From JAIBJN01 sp963811635 (GTDB taxonomy: Bacteria > Actinomycetota > Thermoleophilia > Gaiellales > Gaiellaceae), in contig CAWESB010000011.1 in NCBI GenBank assembly GCA_963811635.1, positions 1 to 64,000 on the forward strand: a DNA stretch of 64,000 bases. The letters are read 5' to 3'. Positions 29,969-38,140 of this stretch are shown in pieces (the stretch's first letter is position 1; each line of letters begins with the position of its first letter). The translations under genes were made by a program, and so were the position numbers. The notes below the pieces were generated by a model. That model worked only from the letters and a program-made list of their open reading frames with translations. It ran no database searches and was not told the DNA's origin.

Positions 29969-30538
29969 ATGGCCCAGATCCTGCCCATCGCGCTGGCGCT
30001 GCCGCTCGCGCTCCTCTGCGGCGGCCGCCTCGGCCGCATCGCGGAGCTGAAGCTCAAGGGCCTCTGGCTCTTCTTCCTCGCCTTCGGGATCCAGGTCGTC
30101 GCCTTCCCCTTCGCCTTCCTGCCCTGGACGACCGGCGAAGACGCCGCCAAGGTCCTCTGGCTCGTCTCCTACGCCTGCCTCCTCGCCGCCGCCGTCCTCA
30201 ACCGCCGGATCCTCGGCGCGCAGGTCGTCGCGCTCGGGATGGCTCTCAACCTCGTCGCCATCCTCTCGAACGGCGGCCGCATGCCGGCCACGCCCGACGC
30301 GATGGAGGCGGCGGGCCTCGACTTCGCGGTCAAGCACAACAGCGTCGCCGCGGCCGACCCGAACGTCTCCTGGCTCGTCGACCGCTTCGCCGCGCCCGAC
30401 TGGGTGCCGCTGACGAACGTCTTCTCGGTCGGCGACGCCGTCATCGCGGTCGGCGCCTTCATGCTCGTCTTCGCGGCCACCGGCGCCCGGGTCCCCGGAC
30501 TGCCCGTCCGGCGCCGCTCCGAAGCCCCGTCCGGCTGA
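29969..30538 (+). CDS. DUF5317-family membrane protein
   Basis: 189 residues with about five hydrophobic helices. It starts Ala-Gln-Ile-Leu-Pro-Ile-Ala-Leu-Ala-Leu-Pro-Leu-Ala-Leu-Leu, contains Gly-Gly-Arg-Leu-Gly-Arg and the Asn-Gly-Gly-Arg-Met-Pro signature typical of DUF5317 proteins, then a loop ending in Asp-Trp-Val-Pro-Leu and two further helices. It is 26 bp downstream of a c-di-GMP gene and in the same direction, so it may be part of that transcript and of the same sensory system. The molecular role is not known. Confidence 0.7.
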   Translation: MAQILPIALALPLALLCGGRLGRIAELKLKGLWLFFLAFGIQVVAFPFAFLPWTTGEDAAKVLWLVSYACLLAAAVLNRRILGAQVVALGMALNLVAILSNGGRMPATPDAMEAAGLDFAVKHNSVAAADPNVSWLVDRFAAPDWVPLTNVFSVGDAVIAVGAFMLVFAATGARVPGLPVRRRSEAPSG

Positions 30539-30577
30539 GTCGCGCCCCGGCAGGGCGCGGCGTATCGTGAGGCGAGG

Positions 30578-31591
30578 ATGCTGCGCCGCCTGCTCACGGC
30601 CGTCGTCGTCCTCGGCATCGCCGCGATCGCCGGGCTCGCGATCGCCGACGCCTTCCGGTCGCACGAGGAGCCCGAGGGCGAGCCTGCGAAGCCCGCGCCG
30701 GCGCGGCGCGAGCTCCCGACGGCGACCGAGGAGCTGAGGGAGGCCGGCGCCGCCGGGACGATCTACGTCGCCGACACGGACTGCCGCGTCCACAGCCTCC
30801 GGCTTCCGAGCCTCGCCGAGCCGCAGGGCGCCACCCGCGCGCCCGCCTGCAGCTTCGCCGTGACGCCGCGCGGGGAGGTGCTCGAGGGCGGCGGCTGGTA
30901 CCCGCCGCGCCTCACCCGAGCCGTCCCCGAGGGCGACCTGGTGGCGCTGCGGAGCTCGGACGGCTGGGTGCTCCGCGTCGAGGGCAGGGCGCCGGCCTGG
31001 CGCCCCGACGGGACGCTCACCGTGATCCGGGGCGGCGAGCTCCGGGCCGTAGACGAAGGCTGCGACGAGGGCGACGACTGCACGCGCCTCCTCCTCGGCG
31101 CCCGGGAGCTCCGCGCAGCCTCGGCGAGCCCGGACCGACCGGGCGAGCTGACGATCCGGGAGGCGGCCTGGCTCGACGAGCGCCGCGTCGCGCTCGTCGT
31201 CTCCTTCGACCGCCCCGAGACGGAGACCGAAACGGCGCTCGGCATCTGGGACGGCCGTCGCCTTGTCCGCGCGCTCCCCGGCGACGGCGAGGGCTTCTTC
31301 GACCTTCGCGCCAGCCCGCGCGGCGGCTTCCTCACGGCCCGGGTCTCGGACCGCCCGGACAACCTGCTCGTGCTCGACCGCGACGGCCGCGAGTTCTCGC
31401 CCGCCGACCTGGCCGGCGACCGCCTCGGCCGGCCGCGCTTCCGCTTCATCCGTGCCCTCGCGCTTTCACCAAACGAGCGGTGGGTCGCGATCGCATCCCG
31501 GCGCGGCGTCTACGTCTTTCGCCGGGACCGGATCGGGACGCCGGAGGTCATCCGCCTCCGACTAAACGCGCTCGATCTCGTCTGGCAGTAG
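30578..31591 (+). CDS. Membrane-anchored propeller-like protein, one module
   Basis: 337 residues. N-terminal membrane anchor (about residues 5-27), a Pro/Glu linker, then one approximately 280-residue beta-rich module (TolB/WD40-like by feel). Landmarks: Tyr-Val-Ala-Asp-Thr-Asp-Cys-Arg-Val-His near residue 65, Pro-Ala-Trp-Arg-Pro-Asp-Gly-Thr-Leu-Thr-Val, Ala-Ala-Trp-Leu-Asp-Glu-Arg-Arg-Val and Ser-Pro-Asn-Glu-Arg-Trp-Val-Ala-Ile-Ala. The same landmarks occur twice in the next protein. It stands 3 bp upstream of that gene, so the two are coordinately made. Perhaps a surface or periplasm-facing sensor or binding protein. No enzyme motif seen. Confidence 0.65.
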   Translation: MLRRLLTAVVVLGIAAIAGLAIADAFRSHEEPEGEPAKPAPARRELPTATEELREAGAAGTIYVADTDCRVHSLRLPSLAEPQGATRAPACSFAVTPRGEVLEGGGWYPPRLTRAVPEGDLVALRSSDGWVLRVEGRAPAWRPDGTLTVIRGGELRAVDEGCDEGDDCTRLLLGARELRAASASPDRPGELTIREAAWLDERRVALVVSFDRPETETETALGIWDGRRLVRALPGDGEGFFDLRASPRGGFLTARVSDRPDNLLVLDRDGREFSPADLAGDRLGRPRFRFIRALALSPNERWVAIASRRGVYVFRRDRIGTPEVIRLRLNALDLVWQ

Positions 31592-31594
31592 CGA

Positions 31595-33430
31595 ATGCGC
31601 CCGAAGGCAACCTGGGTCGTCGTCGGCATCGTCGCCGCCATCGCGGTCGCTGCCGGGGTGGACGCCCTCCGCGGGGAGCCCGAGCCCGTCGCGCAGCCGA
31701 CAGGCACGACCGAGCCGCCCACGAGCTCGACCACCGCCGCCGAGCCGGCCGTCCCGCCGCCGGACGGGGAACCGGCGGGCGTCCTCTACTACACCGACGG
31801 GGATTGCCGGCTCAAGGCGGTCGAGCTGCCCGGCTCCCGCCCGGCGGACGCGCCCAACTGGGACGAGTGCCGCTTCGTCCTCTCGCCGGACGGGCGCCGC
31901 GTGTCCGGCGCAGGCTCGGCCTGGGACCCCCACTCCGATCCGCTGCGCGGACGCCTTTTCCAGTCGGACGCGACCACGATCACGATCTCGACGAACGGCG
32001 GACCGGAGGACGGCTTCAAGGGGAACGCCCCCGCCTGGAAGCCGGACGGGACGTTGACGTACACCGAGGGGTCGTCGATCCGCGAATGGCCGACCCGCAG
32101 GGTGATCATCTCGCAGGGCGACCTCGCCGAGGCGGTGCGCGCGAGCCCGGAGGTTCCCGACGCCGGCCACGTCCTGCCGGTCACGGTCCGCGAGGTGGCC
32201 TGGCTCGACAACCGGCACGCCGTCGTCCTCCTCGAGGGCGTGATCGGCTCCGACGGGCCGCAGACCATCATGGCGTTCTTCGAAGGACGCCGGCTCACAG
32301 CGATGAGCGTCGGCGCCGGCGAGGCGCTGTCCGACCTTCGGGTGAGCCCGTTCGGCAACTTCGTCGGCGTCCGCAGCGGGGACGGCTTCCTACTCCTGAA
32401 CGCGCGCGGTGACGTCCTCCCGGCGCCGGGCGTGGCCGGATATCGGGCGATCACATGGTCTCCGGACGAGCAGTGGGCCGCGGTCGCTGGGGTCAAGGGG
32501 ATCATGATCTTCCGGCCTGGCGAGTCGGGCTCGCCGGAGCTGCGCCTCGGCTTCGACGCCCACGATCTCGCCTGGCGCGGTACCGCCGGCCCCGCGCCGC
32601 TCGCCTCCGTCGACGCGGCGCGCAACTGGCTGACCCGTGCCGGGATGGCCGGGCGGCTGTTCGTCACGCGGACCGAGAGCGGACGGTGCGTCCTGCGGGC
32701 GCTTCGTCTCCCTGAGCTCGCCTGGGCGGATCGGCCCCGCGGGGTCCCGAGCCCGTGCCGCTTCCGGCTCGACGACGACGATGCCTCGGCGGTCGGGGCC
32801 GTCACGCTCGCCCTCGCTCCGGTGAGGGCCGAGAGTGTCGTCCCGCAGCCCGGAGGGGACGAGACGGCCACGTGCCAGGACGGCGGCGTCGACGTCTTCG
32901 ACGGCGGGGGTGCGATGGCCCGCTACGAGGGCGCCTGCGCGCCGGCGTGGAGGCCCGACGGCACGCTCACGTTCGTGCAGGACGGCGGACTTTACGCGCG
33001 GGAGCGGCCGCTGCTCACGCGCGAGAAGCTCACCCGGATCCTCGGACAGCCGTCCGCGCTCGAGGAGGTCGCCTGGCTCGACGACGAGCGCTTCTGGGCG
33101 GTCGTCCGCTCGGGCCCGAGCGCGATCGTGGCGCTGCTGTCAACGGAGGCGCTTGTCTTCTCGCCGTCGTTCACCACGCGGGCGATCGAAGGGCTCGAGT
33201 TGAGCGCCACCGGCATGGTCGCCGCGCAGAGCGACCAGGGCGTCGTCGTCTTCGACAGCGGCGGCCGCCGCGCAATGACGTTCCCCAACGGGAACGCCGT
33301 CTCCTGGGCTCCGGGGGAGCTGATCGCCGCCATCGCGACGCCGAACGAGGTGCTGTTCGTCGCGCCCGTCTCCCGCGAGGTGGTCTCGCTCCCGCTCCCG
33401 GTCAGGGACCTCGACTGGGTGGTTCCGTGA
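31595..33430 (+). CDS. Membrane-anchored protein with two propeller-like modules
   Basis: 611 residues: an anchor (about 5-25), a Thr/Pro linker, module A (about 60-330) and module B (about 350-611). Module A has Tyr-Thr-Asp-Gly-Asp-Cys-Arg-Leu-Lys-Ala, Pro-Ala-Trp-Lys-Pro-Asp-Gly-Thr-Leu-Thr-Tyr, Val-Ala-Trp-Leu-Asp-Asn-Arg and Ser-Pro-Asp-Glu-Gln-Trp-Ala-Ala-Val. Module B has Arg-Cys-Val-Leu-Arg-Ala-Leu-Arg-Leu-Pro, Pro-Ala-Trp-Arg-Pro-Asp-Gly-Thr-Leu-Thr-Phe and Val-Ala-Trp-Leu-Asp-Asp-Glu. Each module is a copy of that in the upstream gene, so this arose by internal duplication. Its 3' end overlaps the sigma factor gene by 29 bp on the other strand. Confidence 0.65.
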   Translation: MRPKATWVVVGIVAAIAVAAGVDALRGEPEPVAQPTGTTEPPTSSTTAAEPAVPPPDGEPAGVLYYTDGDCRLKAVELPGSRPADAPNWDECRFVLSPDGRRVSGAGSAWDPHSDPLRGRLFQSDATTITISTNGGPEDGFKGNAPAWKPDGTLTYTEGSSIREWPTRRVIISQGDLAEAVRASPEVPDAGHVLPVTVREVAWLDNRHAVVLLEGVIGSDGPQTIMAFFEGRRLTAMSVGAGEALSDLRVSPFGNFVGVRSGDGFLLLNARGDVLPAPGVAGYRAITWSPDEQWAAVAGVKGIMIFRPGESGSPELRLGFDAHDLAWRGTAGPAPLASVDAARNWLTRAGMAGRLFVTRTESGRCVLRALRLPELAWADRPRGVPSPCRFRLDDDDASAVGAVTLALAPVRAESVVPQPGGDETATCQDGGVDVFDGGGAMARYEGACAPAWRPDGTLTFVQDGGLYARERPLLTREKLTRILGQPSALEEVAWLDDERFWAVVRSGPSAIVALLSTEALVFSPSFTTRAIEGLELSATGMVAAQSDQGVVVFDSGGRRAMTFPNGNAVSWAPGELIAAIATPNEVLFVAPVSREVVSLPLPVRDLDWVVP

Positions 33431-34562
33431 CCTCGGCCAGGCGCCGCTCGAGGAACGCCCGCTCCGTGGGCTGTCGCGTGAGCTCGAGCGCGCGGACGTA
33501 GGCCTCGGCCGCCTCCTCGTCGCGCCCGAGGCGGCGCAGCAGGTCGGCCCGCGCCGAGTACAGAAAGTGGTAGCTTCCGAGGTCGTCGTCGAGCCCGACC
33601 ATCAGCTCGAGGCCGCGCTCCTCGCCCTCGGAGAACGCCACCGCGACGGCGCGGTTGAGCTCGACGACCGGGCCCGGCGCCACCTGCGCCAGCAGGTCGT
33701 AGAGGAAGGCGATCCGGCGCCAGTCGGTCTGCTCGGGAGTGGCCGCCCGCGCGTGCTCGGCTGCGATGGCCGCCTGAAGCGCGTAGAAGCCGGCCGGGAG
33801 CCGCCCGACGAGCGCGAGGCCCTCCTCGATCTCGTCGCGGTCCCAGAGCCCGCGGTCCTGCTCGTCGAGCAGGACCAGGTCGCCGTCGGGCCCGGTGCGG
33901 GCCTCACGGCGCGAGTCCTGGAGGAGCATGAGCGCGAGCAGCCCGGCCACCTCCGGCTCGTCCGGCATGAGGCCGCGGAGCACGCGAGTGAGCCGGATCG
34001 CCTCGGCGCAGAGCTCGCGCCGCACGAGCGCCTCGTCGGCCGTGGCCGCGTAGCCCTCGTTGAAGATCAGGTAGAGCGCAGCGAGTACCGACCCGAGCCG
34101 GTCGGGCAGCTCGTGGTCCGGCGGGACGACGTAGGGGATGCGCGCGTCGCGGATCTTTCGCTTGGCCCGGACGAGCCGCTGCTGCATCGCCTGCTCCGAG
34201 GTGAGGAAGGCGCGCGCGATCTCGGGCGTCTGCAGGCCGCCCAGCGTCCGCAGCGTCATGGCGACGCGCGCCTCCGGCGCGAGCGCCGGATGGCAGCAGG
34301 TGAAGATCAGCCGCAGCCGGTCGTCGGGGATGGAGCTGTCCTCGATCTCGTCCGCCTCCTCCGCGGGCAGCAGCGCCTCGAGTTCCCGCACCTTGTCCTC
34401 GAGTCGGCGCGCGCGCCGGATCCGGTCGATCGCCTTGTTCCGGGCGGTGGTCGTGATCCACGCACCGGGGTTGCGCGGCAGGCCGCGTGCCGGCCAGACC
34501 TCGAGCGCGACGAGGAAGGCGTCCTGCACGGCCTCCTCGGCGAGATCGAAGTCGCCGAGCAC
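33402..34562 (-). CDS. ECF sigma factor with C-terminal helical domain (YCII/DGPF-linked type)
   Basis: 386 residues from GTG 34562. Sigma-2 helices begin at Asp-Phe-Asp-Leu-Ala-Glu-Glu-Ala-Val-Gln-Asp-Ala-Phe, with Pro-Gly-Ala-Trp-Ile and Ala-Ile-Asp-Arg-Ile-Arg-Arg; sigma-4 includes Gln-Arg-Leu-Val-Arg-Ala-Lys-Arg-Lys-Ile. A long C-terminal helical domain (about 170-386, Leu-Ile-Phe-Asn-Glu-Gly-Tyr-Ala) is typical of ECF42-type factors. The YCII/DGPF gene sits directly upstream, the usual partner. Conserved sigma sequence (Phe-Arg-Glu-Glu-Ser-Gly-Arg) continues upstream to about 34625, but no ATG/GTG/TTG lies in that frame, so the true start is undetermined. Confidence 0.8.
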   Translation of the reverse strand: MLGDFDLAEEAVQDAFLVALEVWPARGLPRNPGAWITTTARNKAIDRIRRARRLEDKVRELEALLPAEEADEIEDSSIPDDRLRLIFTCCHPALAPEARVAMTLRTLGGLQTPEIARAFLTSEQAMQQRLVRAKRKIRDARIPYVVPPDHELPDRLGSVLAALYLIFNEGYAATADEALVRRELCAEAIRLTRVLRGLMPDEPEVAGLLALMLLQDSRREARTGPDGDLVLLDEQDRGLWDRDEIEEGLALVGRLPAGFYALQAAIAAEHARAATPEQTDWRRIAFLYDLLAQVAPGPVVELNRAVAVAFSEGEERGLELMVGLDDDLGSYHFLYSARADLLRRLGRDEEAAEAYVRALELTRQPTERAFLERRLAEVTEPPSRGP

Positions 34563-34633
34563 GCGGATGAGCGCCGCGACCGCCCGTCCCGACTCCTCGC
34601 GGAACAGACGGTCGACGGCCTCGTCCGGAGTGC

Positions 34634-35029
34634 CTACCGCCGCGCCTCTGCTTCCTGCGAGTGTGCCGCGGAGCCGCGGGCCTCGTAGTCCATGACGGGA
34701 CGCACCTCGACCTTGCCCCCGGGCATCGGGATCTTCCTCGCCCAGGCGATCGCATCGTCGAGGTTCTCGCAGTCGAGCAGGTAGAAGCCGCCGAGCTGCT
34801 CCTTCGTCTCGGCGTAGGGACCGTCGGTGACGATGTGGTCGCCGCTCGGCTGGATCTGCACCGTCGTCGCGAGCGCGGTGGGCTCGAGCCCCTCGCCGCC
34901 CAGGAACGCACCGGCGTCCTTCACCTCGGTCGTGTACGCGTCCCAGCGCTGCATGCTTTCCTGGCGCTGCTCCGGTGACATCTCTGGGACCCGGGTCTCG
35001 TCGTGGTAGAGCGAAAGCAGGTACTTCAT
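34634..35029 (-). CDS. YCII-related (DGPF) protein
   Basis: 131 residues. The family signature is the DGPF-like Val-Thr-Asp-Gly-Pro-Tyr-Ala-Glu-Thr-Lys-Glu with Gly-Gly-Phe-Tyr-Leu-Leu-Asp, a ferredoxin-like fold. In actinobacteria such genes are regularly next to ECF42 sigma factors and are thought to be their targets or partners. The direction is the same as the sigma gene, which starts just downstream. ATG 35029 chosen: it gives the usual N-terminus Met-Lys-Tyr-Leu-Leu-Ser-Leu-Tyr-His-Asp. The Asp/His of the fold may bind a small molecule. Upstream 80 bp to accD-type gene could hold the promoter. Confidence 0.85.
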   Translation of the reverse strand: MKYLLSLYHDETRVPEMSPEQRQESMQRWDAYTTEVKDAGAFLGGEGLEPTALATTVQIQPSGDHIVTDGPYAETKEQLGGFYLLDCENLDDAIAWARKIPMPGGKVEVRPVMDYEARGSAAHSQEAEARR

Positions 35030-35109
35030 GGTGGGCTCCTCTCGTCGTCCGCGGCGCCTTTTCGCCGCCTCATCATGACGACGAACGGGCGGACGCCAGA
35101 TCGACACCG

Positions 35110-36681
35110 TCAGAGAGGGATGTTGCCGTGCTTGCGCGGCGGGCGCTTCTCCCGCTTCGTCAGTGCCGTGGCGACGGCGTCGCACAGCACCGCGCGTGTG
35201 CGCCGCGGCTCGATCACGTCGTCGACGTAGCCCCGCTCGGCGGCCGTGTACGGGTTGGCGAACTGCGACTTGTAGTCGGCGATCAGCTCGGCGCGCCGCG
35301 CCTCCGGGTCGTCCGCCTCCTCCAGCTCCTTGCGAAAGACGATGTTCACGGCCCCCTCGGGCCCCATCACGGCCACCTCCGCGGTCGGCCAGGCGAAGTT
35401 GAAGTCGGCGCGGATGTGCTTGGAGCTCATCACGTCGTAGGCCCCGCCGTAGGCCTTGCGCGTGATGAGCGCGATCTTGGGCACGGTCGCCTCGGAGTAG
35501 GCATAGAGGAGCTTCGCGCCGTGGCGGATGATCCCGCCCCACTCCTGCGCCGTTCCGGGGAGGAAGCCGGGGACGTCCACGAAGGTGACGAGCGGGATGT
35601 TGAACCCGTCGCAGAAGCGCACGAACCTCGCCGCCTTCACCGACGAGTCGATGTCGAGCGTGCCCGCGAGCGCCTTCGGGTTGTTGCCGACGATCCCGAC
35701 CGGGTGCCCGCCGAGGCGCGCGAAGCCGACGACCATGTTCTCCGCCCAGAGCTGGTGCACCTCGAGGAACTCGCCGTCGTCGACCACGCGCGTGATCACG
35801 TCGCGCATGTCGTAGGGCTTCGTGGGCTCGTCGGGGATGAGCGCGTCGAGCTCGGGATCCTCGCGGTCGGGCGGGTCGGCCGGCTCGAAAAACGGCGGCG
35901 GGTCGACGTTGTTCTGGGGCAGGAAGGAGAGGAGGTAGCGGGCGTCCTCGAGGCACGCCTCCTCGTCGTCGGCCGCGAAGTGGGCCACTCCCGACTTGGA
36001 CGCGTGCGTGAGCGCGCCGCCGAGCTCCTCGAAGGTGACCTCCTCGCCCGTCACCGTCTTCACGACCTCGGGGCCCGTGATGAACATGTACGAGGTCTCC
36101 TTGACCATGAGCACGAAGTCGGTCATGGCCGGCGAGTACACCGCGCCTCCGGCGCAGGGGCCCATGATCAGGCTGATCTGCGGCACGACTCCGGAGGCCT
36201 GGACGTTGCGCCAGAAGATCTCCGCGTAGCCGCCCAGCGAGACGACCCCCTCCTGGATCCGCGCCCCGCCCGAGTCGTTGATCCCGATCACCGGGCAGCC
36301 GAGCTTGAGCGCGAGGTCCATCACCTTGCAGATCTTCTCGGCGAAGGCCTCGGAGAGCGTGCCGCCGAAGACGGTGAAGTCCTGGGAGAAGACGAAGACC
36401 TTGCGGCCGAAGACCGTGCCGTAGCCGGTGACGACCGCGTCCCCCCACGGCCGCTTGTCCATCATCCCGAAGTGCGGGTTGCGGTGGCGGACGTAGCGAT
36501 CGAGCTCGACGAAGCTCCCCGGGTCGAGCAGCTTCTCCAGCCGCTCGCGGGCGAGCAGCTTCCCGCGCTCGCGCTGGCGCGCGACGGCGCGCTCGTCGCC
36601 GGAGTGGAGCGCCTCGTCGCGGAGCCGCTCGAGGGCGGCGAGCTTCGCCTCGGTGGACTGGAGGTCCTCGGCCTTGGCCAT
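35110..36681 (-). CDS. pccB: Acyl-CoA (propionyl-CoA) carboxylase beta chain
   Basis: 523 residues of the carboxyltransferase family, transferring carboxyl from biotin to acyl-CoA. The N-lobe has Gly-Gly-Thr-Leu-Ser-Glu-Ala-Phe-Ala-Glu-Lys and Asn-Asp-Ser-Gly-Gly-Ala-Arg-Ile-Gln-Glu; the C-lobe has Pro-Gly-Phe-Leu-Pro-Gly and Lys-Ala-Tyr-Gly-Gly-Ala-Tyr. The oxyanion-hole Gly pairs (Cys-Ala-Gly-Gly-Ala and Ala-Tyr-Gly-Gly-Ala) are present. The Asp in Gly-Gly-Ala-Tyr-Asp-Val fits a propionyl-CoA preference over acetyl-CoA. Start ATG 36681 with TAAGCT 7 nt upstream. Likely works with the alpha chain at 19.4-21.2 kb. Confidence 0.93.
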   Translation of the reverse strand: MAKAEDLQSTEAKLAALERLRDEALHSGDERAVARQRERGKLLARERLEKLLDPGSFVELDRYVRHRNPHFGMMDKRPWGDAVVTGYGTVFGRKVFVFSQDFTVFGGTLSEAFAEKICKVMDLALKLGCPVIGINDSGGARIQEGVVSLGGYAEIFWRNVQASGVVPQISLIMGPCAGGAVYSPAMTDFVLMVKETSYMFITGPEVVKTVTGEEVTFEELGGALTHASKSGVAHFAADDEEACLEDARYLLSFLPQNNVDPPPFFEPADPPDREDPELDALIPDEPTKPYDMRDVITRVVDDGEFLEVHQLWAENMVVGFARLGGHPVGIVGNNPKALAGTLDIDSSVKAARFVRFCDGFNIPLVTFVDVPGFLPGTAQEWGGIIRHGAKLLYAYSEATVPKIALITRKAYGGAYDVMSSKHIRADFNFAWPTAEVAVMGPEGAVNIVFRKELEEADDPEARRAELIADYKSQFANPYTAAERGYVDDVIEPRRTRAVLCDAVATALTKREKRPPRKHGNIPL

Positions 36682-36707
36682 GCGCGGGAGCTTAGAGCAG
36701 CGCCTGC

Positions 36708-37205
36708 TCAGAGGTTCTCGCGCAGAAGCGCGTACATGTAGACGTCTCGACGGGCGCCCCGCAGCTCGATGTAGGAGCGGAGTCGCGCCTCGCGGCGGAA
36801 GCCGGCCTTCTCGGCCACCCGGATGGAGGCAAGGTTCTCGGGCTCGACGATCAGCTGTAGGCGCGCGAAGCCGTGCTCCTCCACGGCCCAGCGCGAGAGG
36901 AGCCGCAACGCCCTCGTCGCGACGCCGCGGCCGCGGGCCTCCTTCCCGACCCAGTAGCCGAAGTGGGCGCGCGAGTGGTCCTGGGCGAGGAAGCCGACGA
37001 CGCCGAGGAGCTCGTCGGTCTCGGCGTCGACGATCGCGTAGTTGTTGCCGCCGCGCCCGATGAACTCCCGCGCATGCGCCTCCGTGTAGTTCTCGGGAAT
37101 GGACGTGTAGTAGGGGACGAGCGGGTCCCGAACAGCGGCTGCGATCGCGGGGGCGTCGGCCTCGACCAGCGGCCGGAGCGCGACGTCGCCGTCCTCGAGC
37201 CTCAC
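36708..37205 (-). CDS. GNAT acetyltransferase, RimJ/RimL-like
   Basis: 165 residues. N-terminal Glu-Asp-Gly-Asp-Val-Ala-Leu-Arg-Pro-Leu-Val-Glu-Ala-Asp-Ala (beta 1), acetyl-CoA loop Lys-Glu-Ala-Arg-Gly-Arg-Gly-Val-Ala-Thr and C-terminal Glu-Asn-Leu-Ala-Ser-Ile-Arg-Val-Ala-Glu-Lys-Ala-Gly-Phe, all typical of RimL-type N-acetyltransferases. Targets include ribosomal protein N-termini, amino acids and small amines; the target here is unknown. The gene overlaps the HAAS-like gene by 4 bp, so it is a member of the padR operon. Confidence 0.85.
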   Translation of the reverse strand: MRLEDGDVALRPLVEADAPAIAAAVRDPLVPYYTSIPENYTEAHAREFIGRGGNNYAIVDAETDELLGVVGFLAQDHSRAHFGYWVGKEARGRGVATRALRLLSRWAVEEHGFARLQLIVEPENLASIRVAEKAGFRREARLRSYIELRGARRDVYMYALLRENL

Positions 37206-37744
37206 GGCGTCGGCCGGCGGTGCCGCAGCCGCAGGCTCGGCCGCCCGATCGCGCGCCAGAGGCGGGAGGCGAGCACGAACGCGACGAGCGGGAGCAGCAG
37301 GTAGCCGAGACGGTGCACCTGGACGTCCAGGAGCAGGCCGCCGTCCACGTCGCCGCGGAACGTGACGAGGCTCGCCTTGCCGTTCGGGGCGCCGAACGTC
37401 CAGCTCCAGGGATCGAAATCGCCGCGGTTCTCGATGCCATTCCGTGTGAGGAGCTCGCGGCCGTCGAGCGCGACGAGCAGCACCCAGACCGAGAGCGCCG
37501 CGATCACGCCCGAGCCGTAGCGCGGCTTGAGAGGCCGGCCCCGCTCCGCCTCCGCGTATTCGCGGGCGAGGTCGTCGAGCGGCCCCAGCCGGCGCACGGC
37601 CTCCCCGGCTCCGACCTCCTCGGCGGCGGTCCGCAGGTGTGCGCGCAGCTCGCGGCGGATCGCCCGGCGGCGTCGAGGCTCGACCGCCTTCCGCAGCTTC
37701 CAGGAGAGCCGGCCCAGGGCCCGCTCGATCGTGAGGGTCGTCAT
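37202..37744 (-). CDS. Membrane protein with N-terminal helical (HAAS-like) domain
   Basis: 180 residues: an N-terminal helical region of about 75 residues (Ile-Glu-Arg-Ala-Leu-Gly-Arg-Leu, with Arg-Arg-Glu-Leu-Arg-Ala-His-Leu) and two or three membrane helices. Domains of this HAAS/DUF1700 type are generally encoded next to PadR regulators and thought to sense signals. Sequence overlaps both PadR and GNAT genes by 4 bp. The membrane part starts near residue 80 (Gly-Val-Ile-Ala-Ala-Leu-Ser-Val-Trp-Val). The assignment rests on context and the helix pattern. Probable PadR target, with regulator and membrane protein made together. Confidence 0.65.
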   Translation of the reverse strand: MTTLTIERALGRLSWKLRKAVEPRRRRAIRRELRAHLRTAAEEVGAGEAVRRLGPLDDLAREYAEAERGRPLKPRYGSGVIAALSVWVLLVALDGRELLTRNGIENRGDFDPWSWTFGAPNGKASLVTFRGDVDGGLLLDVQVHRLGYLLLPLVAFVLASRLWRAIGRPSLRLRHRRPTP

Positions 37745-38097
37745 GGCCGTCCTTTCGTCGGTCGGTCTCCGTTCGGGCCGAAGAGCGGCGTCACGGCCTG
37801 CGCGAGCCGGATCCAGGCGGCTCCGCGCGCGGCCAGGAACTCGTGGCCCGACGGCGAGAGCCGGTAGTACTTGCGCGCCGGGCCGGAGGTCGACGGCACG
37901 AGGTGCGACGTCACGTGGCCGTCCCGCTCGAGTCGCGCGAGGGCGGGATAGACCGATCCGTCGGGAACCTCGGTCAGCCCGATCGCGTGCACCCGTTCGA
38001 CGAGCTCGTACCCGTACGACTCCCGGTCATCGATCAGGCGCAGAAGGACGAGGCCGAGCACGCCCTTCAGGATCTGGCTGTCGTGCGCCGCCTCCAC
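37741..38097 (-). CDS. PadR-family transcriptional regulator
   Basis: 118 residues of a PadR/AphA-type winged helix. Core: Ile-Leu-Lys-Gly-Val-Leu-Gly-Leu-Val-Leu-Leu and Ser-Tyr-Gly-Tyr-Glu-Leu-Val-Glu-Arg-Val, then Gly-Ser-Val-Tyr-Pro-Ala-Leu-Ala-Arg-Leu-Glu-Arg-Asp-Gly-His-Val and Arg-Lys-Tyr-Tyr-Arg-Leu-Ser. The gene begins with GTG 38097 (in place of ATG), directly after a promoter with a perfect 11-bp-arm inverted repeat that it probably binds. It is first in a padR-HAAS-GNAT operon. PadR proteins respond to phenolics or envelope signals; the ligand is not known here. Confidence 0.9.
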   Translation of the reverse strand: MEAAHDSQILKGVLGLVLLRLIDDRESYGYELVERVHAIGLTEVPDGSVYPALARLERDGHVTSHLVPSTSGPARKYYRLSPSGHEFLAARGAAWIRLAQAVTPLFGPNGDRPTKGRP

Positions 38098-38103
38098 GCC
38101 GAG

Positions 38104-38132
38104 ATTGTACGCCTAGTACTTGGCATTGACAA
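38104..38132 (-). promoter_or_regulatory. Sigma70-like promoter of padR, leaderless
   Basis: On the minus strand TTGTCA (38132-38127), 17-nt spacer, TACAAT (38109-38104), then 6 nt to GTG 38097. Both boxes match the consensus well, and the start would be at about the GTG. Best-defined promoter in this window. Confidence 0.75.
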
Positions 38133-38140
38133 GTACTAGG
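38112..38140. promoter_or_regulatory. PadR operator, 11-bp perfect inverted repeat
   Basis: CCTAGTACTTG (38112-38122), 7-bp spacer, CAAGTACTAGG (38130-38140). It covers the padR promoter and includes the mutase stop codon (38136-38138). Autoregulation by PadR is inferred from position. Confidence 0.7.
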
